Origin: an uncultured Verrucomicrobiales bacterium
GTDB lineage: Bacteria > Verrucomicrobiota > Verrucomicrobiia > Verrucomicrobiales > Akkermansiaceae
Assembly: GCA_937916135.1 (NCBI GenBank)
Contig: CALFTQ010000063.1
Coordinates: 1 to 7,811, forward strand
Reading direction: 5' to 3'
DNA length: 7,811 nt
The position numbers were made by a program, and so were the translations under genes. Below the pieces are notes generated by a model that saw only the letters and a list, made by a program, of their open reading frames with translations, was not told where the DNA came from and did no database searches. Below, one piece after another: positions 1 to 5,710 of the stretch. Within the stretch, counting starts at the first letter, position 1. Every line of letters starts with the position of its first letter.

Positions 1-156
1 CCGCTGCGGAGGTTTGGGGTACAGGCATACCGCCCGGGCCGGAGGCTTGAGCAGCAGGAAGAGCTTGCGAAGCGCGGCCTCTGTTTCGGAGGGTGTCATG
101 GCGACGTGACGCCGATTGTACACCCTCCGGGCGGATTTTTCAAGCTTGGAGCGCAT
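1..156 (-). CDS. Partial hypothetical protein, N-terminal 52 residues only
   Basis: An open minus-strand frame runs off the left edge, so only the first 52 codons are visible. The ATG at 156-154 lies 2 nt after the TGA of the upstream HTH gene (TGACCATG), which suggests translational coupling and membership of the same operon. A second in-frame ATG at 99-97 would remove 19 residues and is the alternative start. The visible product begins MRSKLEKSARRVYNRR and is strongly basic, then has a short predicted helix (TEAALRKLFLLLK). I recognise no family. It may be another small DNA-binding accessory of the recombinase cassette, but that is inferred from position only. Confidence 0.5.
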   Translation of the reverse strand, partial: MRSKLEKSARRVYNRRHVAMTPSETEAALRKLFLLLKPPARAVCLYPKPPQR

Positions 157-158
157 GG

Positions 159-473
159 TCAGTAGGTCTCGAAGAGAATCCGCTCCATCTCCTCCGGGGG
201 GAGCTCCAGCAGGCGGAACAAGCGGTCTTGGATGCTGCGGGTGAATCCGAGCTTGCGCCTTGCCTCCGCCAAGGAGCGATAGGTACCATCCATGAGCTTG
301 CGCTCCAGCATGAGGGCATTAGCGAGCGCAAGGGCCTTTTTTGTGGGGCGTTGGCCCTTTCCCAGCGGGTTCATCTCCTCCGGCGGCGGCACGGGAGCGA
401 ACACGCGGGCCGTCTTATTGTTCCGCTTCAGGATGAGCGGGATAGTCGTCTTGATTGTAGTCGTGGTAGTCAT
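159..473 (-). CDS. Small HTH protein resembling the C-terminal tail of DUF2924-associated serine recombinases
   Basis: This 104-residue protein is encoded 6 nt downstream of the recombinase stop. It opens with a Thr-rich stretch (MTTTTTIKTT) and a short segment (IPLILKRNNKTARVFAP), followed by a Pro/Glu linker. From about residue 45 to 101 it has a helical region containing ANALMLERKLMDGTYRSL, then an HTH-like part ending in RLLELPPEEMERILF. From memory, many recombinases of this type in Alphaproteobacteria and Planctomycetes carry the same order fused at their C-terminus: a PxxxRRRGGRK-like strand, an ARAHRW helix, a G-x-x-x-S-I-x-E-L-A HTH and an LAPDIVEAIL ending. Here it is a separate gene. 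Its likely role is DNA binding or control of recombination at the attachment site, which is inference. The start has no clear ribosome binding site, so coupling to the recombinase is likely. Confidence 0.78.
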   Translation of the reverse strand: MTTTTTIKTTIPLILKRNNKTARVFAPVPPPEEMNPLGKGQRPTKKALALANALMLERKLMDGTYRSLAEARRKLGFTRSIQDRLFRLLELPPEEMERILFETY

Positions 474-479
474 GGCTTA

Positions 480-1748
480 TTAAGCAGTATAGCGTTCAAT
501 GCGGAGCTCGTTCTCCTCAATATCGTACACAACACCCTTGAACAGGGTATGGAAGATGGCTTTGAGCGCGGGGTGGGACAAGTGGCCGACCAGCTCCTCG
601 GCATCCGAGAGAGCCTCGCGGATGTCCAGACTGGTCAGCTGGGGGTAGCGGGCCCGCACGATGGAAAGCACCGTCTCATCCTCCGCGTAGTCCACGAGCT
701 GAGCCGCTACCACGCGCTCAATCTCTGCCGCCGGGAGGTTCGGGTACTTGCAATCTTTTCTGCGACCGGTACGGCCTACGCAGGTATAGTACCGGTGCAC
801 AGTCCCCTTGCCGGAGGAATACGTGACACCCATCTTGCGCCCGCAACAGGGGCAATGCAGCAAGCCCTGCAAGGGGTAGCAGATATCCGGGTGAGACTTG
901 CGGCGCGTCTGGGTCGGGTGCGCCTGCACGCCATTCCGGCCCGCCCGCCACTCAGCTTCGGAGACGAGGGCCTCATGTTTGCCGGGGTATTCCTTGCCGC
1001 CGTGGGAGATGATGCCAGCATACAGGCGTCTCTGGAGCACGAGCCGCACCTTCTCCGGCGTCCATGGCAGCGGGGACTTGTTCTGCCGGGTATGAGGAAG
1101 CGGAGCCCCGGACTCATTCAGGTAGGCCGCTATCTTCTGGGGCGAGTGGCCCTCAGCAGACATGCGGAACATGTCACGCACGAAGGGAGCTTCCTCCTCC
1201 ACGGGTACCAGAGCCCGCTTGTCCCCCAGCTTGTAGCCATAGGGAGGAGATCCGCCTATCCAGAGCCCGTGCTCCGCATTGGCAGAAGCCTTGTCGCGGA
1301 TGCGGGAGCGAATCATGTCGCGCTCGAACTCCGCGAAGGAGGACAGGAAATTGATACAGAGCTTGCCCATGGGCGAGCTCGTATCGAAGTTCTGCGTAAT
1401 GATGACCAAGCCGACCCCGAGCTCGTCCAGCTCGTACATCAGGTTGGCAAAGTCGCGGATGGAGCGGGAGATACGGTCGAGCTTGTAGGTGACGATGGTA
1501 TCAATCTTGCCCTCTCGCACATGCCTGAGCATCTCCTGCAGCCCGGGGCGGTTCATCGTGCCGCCGGAGATGGCCACATCTTGGTAGGAGCCGACCAGCC
1601 TCCAGCCATCGGCCATGTGTGCCTCCACGTACTTGGCGCAGGCATCAATCTGAGCATCTATCGAGGTATACTGCTGGTCCATGCCCTGCGAGGTAGACTT
1701 TCGGGCGTAGATGGCACAGCGTTTATCGGGTACGGAATCGGTGGTCAT
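480..1748 (-). CDS. Serine recombinase (resolvase/invertase N-terminus, recombinase domain, zinc ribbon)
   Basis: The 422-residue product is a serine site-specific recombinase. The resolvase domain covers about residues 9-155. It contains YARKS with the probable nucleophile Ser18 and Arg16, KLDRISR (Asp91, Arg92, Arg95), and the FAEFERDMIRSRI segment (Glu142, Arg143, Arg147) leading into the long helix. The recombinase domain follows (about 165-280: GGSPPYGYKL, then WTPEKVRLVLQRRLYAG). A zinc ribbon is formed by Cys299 and Cys302 (HCPCCGRKM) with Cys323 and Cys333. The family cuts and rejoins DNA at att or res sites through a 5'-phosphoserine link. At 422 residues it is shorter than most large serine integrases, and a separate HTH gene follows at the position of the usual tail. 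The ATG overlaps the upstream DUF2924 stop (ATGA). It probably integrates or excises this element, but no att site is visible. Confidence 0.95.
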   Translation of the reverse strand: MTTDSVPDKRCAIYARKSTSQGMDQQYTSIDAQIDACAKYVEAHMADGWRLVGSYQDVAISGGTMNRPGLQEMLRHVREGKIDTIVTYKLDRISRSIRDFANLMYELDELGVGLVIITQNFDTSSPMGKLCINFLSSFAEFERDMIRSRIRDKASANAEHGLWIGGSPPYGYKLGDKRALVPVEEEAPFVRDMFRMSAEGHSPQKIAAYLNESGAPLPHTRQNKSPLPWTPEKVRLVLQRRLYAGIISHGGKEYPGKHEALVSEAEWRAGRNGVQAHPTQTRRKSHPDICYPLQGLLHCPCCGRKMGVTYSSGKGTVHRYYTCVGRTGRRKDCKYPNLPAAEIERVVAAQLVDYAEDETVLSIVRARYPQLTSLDIREALSDAEELVGHLSHPALKAIFHTLFKGVVYDIEENELRIERYTA

Positions 1749-2302
1749 GATAAGGAAACTTCGGTTTTTGCGGATGTGAAGAACTTGTTGCCGGAGATGT
1801 TGTATCCGGCGATTCGGGTTGCCACGGCGGAGAGGCTGTCATACATCAGGCCGCCGTACATAAACTTGGCCGGGCCATTGCAGTAGACCACGTGCATGGT
1901 TCCCCGGTACTTGCGCTTCAGGTATGACCCGGGGTGTGATTGCATCTGCTCGATGAGCGAGCCCTCCGGTGCAAGGTTCCATCTCCGGGTCTCATCGAGA
2001 GCCTTGGCCACCACCTCTGTCTTGGTGTGGAGCGCAGGCGCGGGAGTGACATCGGACGGAGCTCGCTCCCGGAGCTGGGAGAAGTCTGCCAGCGTCTCCG
2101 CCCGCTTAATGGCAGCAGCGGCAAGGGGGCCGTGGCAGAGCGTGTACAGACGCCATTTGATTCGGCGGCGGAGCAGCGCATAGTTGTGAGAGTAGCAGCG
2201 GGTGCCCCAGACGCGGGCCCATTCCTCGCGGAGTTCAAAGGGGCTCATGGCCGCCAAAGCGGCCACTCGCACCTCCAGTTCTTTTTCGGATATTTGCTTC
2301 AT
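1745..2302 (-). CDS. DUF2924 family protein
   Basis: The product has 185 residues when started at the ATG at 2302, 4 nt after the stop of the upstream gene. The frame stays open to 2368, but that extension overlaps the upstream gene heavily and does not resemble the family. The N-terminal half has the DUF2924 signature: MSPFELREEWARVWG (about 19-33), then LLRRRIKWRLYTLCHGPL (about 43-60). The C-terminal part (about 123-176: PGSYLKRKYRG, Y-G-G-x-x-Y-D-S-L-S-A-V-A, I-S-G-N-K-F-F) resembles the RAMA-like fold that ends DUF2924 proteins. The biochemical function is not known. The family is typically encoded directly before a serine recombinase, as here with an ATGA overlap, so an accessory or regulatory role in recombination is a reasonable inference. 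Confidence 0.88.
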   Translation of the reverse strand: MKQISEKELEVRVAALAAMSPFELREEWARVWGTRCYSHNYALLRRRIKWRLYTLCHGPLAAAAIKRAETLADFSQLRERAPSDVTPAPALHTKTEVVAKALDETRRWNLAPEGSLIEQMQSHPGSYLKRKYRGTMHVVYCNGPAKFMYGGLMYDSLSAVATRIAGYNISGNKFFTSAKTEVSLS

Positions 2303-2306
2303 GTCT

Positions 2307-3140
2307 TTACTTGTCGTTGTGAAGAACGCGCTTGCCGTCAACCTTGAAGAACTTGCGACCGGGAACACTCTTGCGACCGGTTATGCAGCGGGCGGCATGG
2401 CTCAGGGAGTTGTAGCTCTTGCCGTTCGTGTAGTCGATGCAGGAACCATCGGCGCACATCTGCACTTGGTAGCACTGGCCCTTGTAGACGCGGGTCAGAA
2501 TGGTTCCGGCTTCAATCGGCTGGAACATGGCCATGATTCCGTTCATGCGCTTGGCCCAGATGGGGTCGATATCCTTCTCCGCGAACGCGCTTGCCGGGGC
2601 TTCGTCTTCTTCGTCCTCCGGGACGATTGCGGCGGGGGATTCCTCCGTGGCCGGGATTTCTTCCTCAGCCTTGGGGGCTTCCTCAGTTTTGGCGGCCTTT
2701 TTGTTCGTTTTGCGGGCCTTCTTGGCGGGCTTTTCTTCCTTCACCTCCTCAGCGGCGGGCTCAACCGGAGCGGGAGCCGGTTCTTCCTCCACCTCAGCGG
2801 CGGCGGGGGCTTCCTCAGCCTTGGCCTCATCTTTGGCCACATACTTCTTCGCCTTGCGGGGCAGCTTCTGCACGGGTGTCTCCATCTGTCCGATGAGGTC
2901 CAGAGCGGCATCGCTCAGGCAGATGTGCAGCTCGGCCCCGTTCTCGCCCTCGCAGAGCTCGGAGCTCAGCAGGCCCTTGTTCTTCAGGGAGGTCAGCGTT
3001 CCGTTCTCACGCTTGGAGAGCACCTCGGTGCAGACGAAACGGGCTTCCACCTTTCCGGATTCGTCAGCGGCCATGGCGGCGAACTTGGAGAGGAGATTCT
3101 TGGCGGCAGGAGTCAGTGTGTTAAGTCGGATGTTTTTCAT
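2307..3140 (-). CDS. Winged-helix protein with Ala/Glu/Lys/Pro linker and DUF2924/RAMA-like C-terminal domain
   Basis: The 277-residue product has three parts. Residues 8-85 look like a small winged helix, with LTPAAKNLLSKFAAMA, then GTLTSLKNKGLLSSE as a possible recognition helix and wing. Residues about 100-190 are low-complexity Ala/Glu/Lys/Pro-rich sequence with a Lys-rich core near 135-151, most likely a disordered linker. Residues 209-266 (EAGTILTRVYKGQCYQV, SYNSLSHAARCITG, PGRKFF) align by eye with the C-terminal domain of the neighbouring DUF2924 protein and with RAMA domains. The ATG has no clear ribosome binding site, and a candidate promoter lies 39-68 nt upstream. As first gene of the left cassette it could be a DNA-binding regulator or recombination accessory; that is inference. 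The acidic linker could also suggest a DNA mimic, though the lysine content argues against it. Confidence 0.85.
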   Translation of the reverse strand: MKNIRLNTLTPAAKNLLSKFAAMAADESGKVEARFVCTEVLSKRENGTLTSLKNKGLLSSELCEGENGAELHICLSDAALDLIGQMETPVQKLPRKAKKYVAKDEAKAEEAPAAAEVEEEPAPAPVEPAAEEVKEEKPAKKARKTNKKAAKTEEAPKAEEEIPATEESPAAIVPEDEEDEAPASAFAEKDIDPIWAKRMNGIMAMFQPIEAGTILTRVYKGQCYQVQMCADGSCIDYTNGKSYNSLSHAARCITGRKSVPGRKFFKVDGKRVLHNDK

Positions 3141-3155
3141 TTTCTGTCAGTTACG

Positions 3156-3170
3156 GGGTTGTTTCGACCC
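3156..3170 (-). promoter_or_regulatory. Small hairpin in the 5' leader of the winged-helix gene
   Basis: GGGT at 3156-3159 pairs with ACCC at 3167-3170, and two more inner pairs (one a G-T wobble) leave a 3-nt loop. It lies between the candidate promoter and the ATG at 3140 and could be an operator or leader structure. It is short and could be chance. Confidence 0.25.
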
Positions 3171-3178
3171 GTGGCGAA

Positions 3179-3208
3179 AGTCTAACTCTGGCCTATATAC
3201 CCCGTCAA
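3179..3208 (-). promoter_or_regulatory. Candidate sigma-70 promoter for the winged-helix/DUF2924/recombinase cassette
   Basis: On the minus strand, TTGACG (3208-3203) matches the -35 consensus in five of six positions. TAGACT (3184-3179) matches the -10 hexamer in four of six, with an 18-nt spacer. Transcription would start near 3172, about 30 nt before the ATG at 3140. It lies in the only sizeable AT-rich gap within the gene block, which supports it. The match is by eye only. Confidence 0.45.
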
Positions 3209-3304
3209 TCCTAAAATTTTCATGTTACCTGTTTTTGGTCAATGCTTTGCAGTAATGCCTCTTTCAAAACTTCATAGCTGATATGAAAGGCGGAAACGCA
3301 ACCA

Positions 3305-3347
3305 GGGTATCAAAAAAAAATTTAAAAAAATTTTGCAGGAGATACCC
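3305..3347. repeat. Inverted repeat enclosing A/T tracts
   Basis: GGGTATC (3305-3311) is repeated inverted as GATACCC (3341-3347). Between them lies an A/T stretch with phased A tracts (3312-3334) containing AAATTT and AAAATTTT. On the minus strand the T-rich run follows the end of the 58-residue ORF and could act in transcription termination. A protein-binding or curved-DNA site is equally possible. Confidence 0.4.
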
Positions 3348-3388
3348 CGGCGGTCGTTTTTGCCTCCGCTGGCTGCCCGCAAGGAGAC

Positions 3389-3565
3389 TCAACGGGATAG
3401 GGCCTGCTTCGTGCGCCTGCGTGCGTTGGGGAGCAGCTCCAAGGGCGGCGGGGCCGCTTGCTTCTCGCTGAGCTCGCGCCGCATCTTGACAAGGTGGCTG
3501 ACTATGACCGGGGCAATGAACTCGACAAACCGCTCCATTCGCTGGGTGTAGGTCAGGTCTGGCAT
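3389..3565 (-). CDS. Small hypothetical protein, 58 residues
   Basis: The ATG at 3565 opens a 58-codon frame ending in TGA at 3391-3389. The product starts MPDLTYTQRMERFVEFIAPV and has a predicted amphipathic helix through VSHLVKMRRELSEKQ, then Pro/Leu-rich and basic sequence ending TKQALSR. Third codon positions are mostly G or C, as in the surrounding genes. The longer overlapping minus-strand frame (3264-3638) has a Pro/Arg-rich, non-protein-like composition and translates A/T tracts, so this one is the better choice. No clear ribosome binding site is seen. Function unknown; position suggests a small accessory of the upstream DNA-processing genes. Confidence 0.55.
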   Translation of the reverse strand: MPDLTYTQRMERFVEFIAPVIVSHLVKMRRELSEKQAAPPPLELLPNARRRTKQALSR

Positions 3566-3588
3566 GGTATCTTGGTGGCGTGGAAGTA

Positions 3589-3624
3589 GGCCCGCCCACC
3601 TTCCGGCGGGATAGCGGGCGGGCC
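3589..3624 (-). terminator. GC-rich intercistronic hairpin, possible weak or factor-dependent terminator
   Basis: GGCCCGCCC (3589-3597) pairs perfectly with GGGCGGGCC (3616-3624), leaving an 18-nt loop. Within it, CCCGCC (3591-3596) can instead pair with GGCGGG (3605-3610), so two exclusive structures exist. It sits just after the TGA of the 238-residue gene (3640-3638) and 24 nt before the next ATG. No U run follows, so it is not a standard intrinsic terminator. RNA stabilisation or partial attenuation is also possible. Confidence 0.5.
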
Positions 3625-3637
3625 AGTGTTACCGGCA

Positions 3638-4354
3638 TCAGGCCATCAGGGAGGCGGCGAAGTCCGCGAACTCCGGCGTATTCCTGCCCGCATTACGGAG
3701 CACCGGTACCGCCACAGTGTTCTTGTTCTTCAGCTTTTCGCGCGTGGTGGTCAGCAGCCACTTGTTCGCGCAAATCGGCTTGCCCTGATTCACCATCTGA
3801 GCGATGGAGGTCAGCAGAGCGCGACCGACACGGTAAAAAGCCATCCCGCGAAGCCCCCAGAGAGCCATGGCAAATTCGCCATCCTCGTAGGCATACGGGA
3901 ACTCCCCGCTCACGCCTTCCGGCTTCTTGATGAGCACCTGACATTGCAGCACCGGCAGGAAGCTGGGCGGCGTGTCATTGACCCATTCCAGCGTACCCCC
4001 GGCCTTGAGTACATCCTGGAGCTTGTCGTACATGGCCGGGCGTTGCTCGGTGCCGTAAGGGATGTTCTCGACATAGAACTTGCGGCATCGGAGCAGCGTC
4101 ACCTCCAGCGGAGTCCCGCCGTCCGTGAGCTGGGTCTCCTTGTTGAGCACGATAGCCCCGGAGCGGAAACTATCGGCCAAATCACCCACACCCTGTACCA
4201 CGTTCAGCGTGGGGATGCGAATCTCGGACGGGAGAATCTCGCCCTCGAAGCCTCCGGCGGCGGCCATGGTGGTGATAGCGGTGGTGGTGGTTGCAGACTC
4301 CTCGACAGGAGCCTCCGTCTCGTTGCCCGTGAAGGGCTTCAGTGTCTTGCTCAT
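3638..4354 (-). CDS. Unassigned phage-type protein, possible ssDNA-binding or annealing partner of the nuclease
   Basis: The product has 238 residues. I cannot assign it to a named family. The first 40 residues are Thr/Ala/Glu-rich and probably disordered. The body has mixed alpha/beta character: LPSEIRIPTLNVVQGVGDLA, GAIVLNKETQL, VTLLRCRKFYVENIPYG, then a conserved-looking aromatic part (FAMALWGLRGMAFYRVGRAL) and a basic tail (KLKNKNTVAVPVLRNAGR). No membrane segment or catalytic motif is obvious. It lies 29 nt downstream of the PD-(D/E)XK nuclease gene. In many phages a nuclease is followed by a ssDNA-binding or annealing protein, so that role is a fair guess, but no RecT, Erf or SSB motif is visible. 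The start has only a weak ribosome binding site. Confidence 0.75.
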   Translation of the reverse strand: MSKTLKPFTGNETEAPVEESATTTTAITTMAAAGGFEGEILPSEIRIPTLNVVQGVGDLADSFRSGAIVLNKETQLTDGGTPLEVTLLRCRKFYVENIPYGTEQRPAMYDKLQDVLKAGGTLEWVNDTPPSFLPVLQCQVLIKKPEGVSGEFPYAYEDGEFAMALWGLRGMAFYRVGRALLTSIAQMVNQGKPICANKWLLTTTREKLKNKNTVAVPVLRNAGRNTPEFADFAASLMA

Positions 4355-4383
4355 TGTATTGATTTCTTTTGTTTTGTGTGTTT

Positions 4384-5502
4384 TTAGTTGTCCTTCTTCA
4401 AGGTCTCTGTTCTTTCGCCGGGGCGCACCAGATTGCGCTCGGACAGCCAGCCAGAGAGGGCTTCTCTGATACTGCCTTTATGGCCGCGCTTGGCCTTGGC
4501 AGCATAGAAATCTTCCAGTGCGGAGATGCTCAGGGAGCCACAACAGGTCAGCAGTTCCTCCGCCGTGATGCCGGGGAGCTCGCCGCCTTCCCATGGGGAA
4601 TCTTCCCCCGTGGCTCCGGAGGCATGAGGCAAGGCCGCGAATACCTCCGCCGGGGAGGCCACTCCGCGCTTGCCGGAAATGTAGCCAATGTGGTAGCCGG
4701 GGATGGGCTGGCCGCTGAGGGCCATCTCGGTGGCATGAGAGCGCACGGCTTCGCACCACGGCTTGATGATGGCGGCCACCTCCAGCATGCGGCCCATAAG
4801 AGCGGGATCTGACACATTGGCGGGTTGAATCTCGTCCGGGATGACCAGACCCGCATACTGACTGGCCAGCGGCAGGACCTTATTCATCAGCCCGGGGCAT
4901 GTTGCCTGTTTGCGGCAATACTTGCAGCCGGAGAACGGCACGCAGAGGCGATTCACCCCGTGGCGGTTGGCGCGGCGGATGATAGTGCGGATGCGCAGGT
5001 CGAGCGCATCGAAGTCCTGCTCCCGGGTGAAGGTGTGGGAGACGAGGTACTGCAGGCGGGGCTGGCAGATGGTCGCCGTGAGCTCCTGTACCTGCGGGAA
5101 CTTCTCGAATACCCCGAGCGCATAGGCGGCCACCTGTGCATTCTCGGAGGGATGGGTGACACGGATGCGGCCCATCTTCCAGTCCGCAAGCACCGCGCGG
5201 GAGCCGTCAATGGCGAGGAAGTCCGCCGTGCCGTGGGTGAGGCCTTCGGCAATGCTGAGCTTCACCTCGTGCATGACCTCCGGGGCGGCCATGTCGGCCA
5301 CTACCTTGTCGCGGTAGTCCAGGCAGTAGAGTACCAGCAAGGCGAGCTCATCCGGCAGGCCTTCCGTGGTGCCGCGCTCCACGCATTCATGGAGGCGCGT
5401 CCCTTCATCGGCGGCGGCGTTGGAACCCGGGCGGGAGGAATAGCTGGGGCATATCTCCTTGTACCCGAGGGAGGACGGCGCATGCAGGGCGTGCTTAGTC
5501 AT
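4384..5502 (-). CDS. DUF2800-like PD-(D/E)XK nuclease with probable Fe-S cluster
   Basis: The 372-residue product starts at the ATG at 5502, placed 8 nt after a strong AGGAGGA. It resembles phage DUF2800 nucleases, part of the RecB/Cas4 PD-(D/E)XK group. The N-terminus has HAPSSLGYKEICPS, then DEGTRLHE with His38. The active-site candidates are Glu79 (HEVKLS), Asp94 (GTADFLA), and Asp107 and Lys109 (DWK), followed by the QVAAYALG helix typical of RecB nucleases. Cys18, Cys193, Cys196 and Cys202 give the one-plus-three cysteine pattern that binds a 4Fe-4S cluster in Cas4 and AddB. It most likely degrades DNA ends as a 5' or 3' exonuclease for replication or recombination. It overlaps the end of the upstream small gene by 8 nt and follows the helicase, a common phage arrangement. 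Confidence 0.88.
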   Translation of the reverse strand: MTKHALHAPSSLGYKEICPSYSSRPGSNAAADEGTRLHECVERGTTEGLPDELALLVLYCLDYRDKVVADMAAPEVMHEVKLSIAEGLTHGTADFLAIDGSRAVLADWKMGRIRVTHPSENAQVAAYALGVFEKFPQVQELTATICQPRLQYLVSHTFTREQDFDALDLRIRTIIRRANRHGVNRLCVPFSGCKYCRKQATCPGLMNKVLPLASQYAGLVIPDEIQPANVSDPALMGRMLEVAAIIKPWCEAVRSHATEMALSGQPIPGYHIGYISGKRGVASPAEVFAALPHASGATGEDSPWEGGELPGITAEELLTCCGSLSISALEDFYAAKAKRGHKGSIREALSGWLSERNLVRPGERTETLKKDN

Positions 5503-5710
5503 GGAACATGTCCTCCTTTCCAAGTCGCTCCACCTTCACGGTCAGCATGTCCCCGAAGTGGGAGCATTCTTCCGCCAAGTCGCTGAAATAGCAGCGCATC
5601 TCGCTATCCTCCGCACCGGCTGCCCGGGCGGCCATGTTACCCTCTGCATAGGCTACCCGGCGGATAACCAGCAGCAGAGCCGATATTTTGTCTTTGGTCT
5701 TAGTGTTCAT
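5495..5710 (-). CDS. Small helical hypothetical protein, 71 residues
   Basis: The ATG at 5710 overlaps the helicase stop by 11 nt, and the TAA at 5497-5495 overlaps the nuclease start by 8 nt, so all three genes are probably coupled. The product begins MNTKTKDKISALLLVIRRVA and seems entirely helical, with charged and Ala-rich faces and a CYFSDLAEECSHFGDML segment. An in-frame ATG at 5752 would add 14 residues (MTATLPPPSYTTKP) but would deepen the overlap with the helicase gene. I do not recognise a family. Sitting between a helicase and a nuclease, it may be a small partner of one of them; that is inference. Confidence 0.7.
   Translation of the reverse strand: MNTKTKDKISALLLVIRRVAYAEGNMAARAAGAEDSEMRCYFSDLAEECSHFGDMLTVKVERLGKEDMFHD
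5511..5517 (-). promoter_or_regulatory. Strong Shine-Dalgarno sequence of the nuclease gene
   Basis: On the minus strand AGGAGGA stands 8 nt before the ATG at 5502, inside the coding region of the upstream small gene. It fixes the nuclease start and excludes the upstream in-frame extension. It is the only strong Shine-Dalgarno match found at any start in this window. Confidence 0.8.

Larger units (their letters stand above)
3141..3388. other. AT-rich intergenic region before the recombinase cassette
   Basis: This 248-nt gap separates the 58-residue ORF from the winged-helix gene. It is far more AT-rich than the coding DNA around it and contains long A/T tracts (3312-3334), a candidate minus-strand promoter (3179-3208), a small leader hairpin (3156-3170) and an inverted repeat around the A/T tracts. 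I see no convincing gene in it. It is the most likely regulatory boundary between the helicase/nuclease genes and the recombinase cassette. Confidence 0.6.

Noticed and set aside
93..1886. A 597-codon open frame on the plus strand
   Set aside because: It runs antisense through the recombinase, the HTH gene and part of the DUF2924 gene, all of which have clear family motifs. Long antisense frames arise readily in DNA with GC-rich third positions. Its translation shows no recognisable domain.
2202..3185. Plus-strand frames (327 and 251 codons) opposite the winged-helix gene
   Set aside because: They are antisense shadows of the Ala/Glu/Lys/Pro linker, giving Gly/Leu/Phe- or Ser/Ala-rich low-complexity translations.
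3182..3223. A 13-codon minus-strand leader ORF (MKILGLTGYIGQS) with a weak AGG upstream
   Set aside because: It overlaps the candidate promoter, so it could only be translated from an earlier start site. It is too short to support without conservation data.
3264..3638. A 124-codon minus-strand frame
   Set aside because: Its translation is Pro/Arg/His-rich at first and then reads through A/T tracts (NFFKFFF). The 58-codon frame overlapping it has better coding character.
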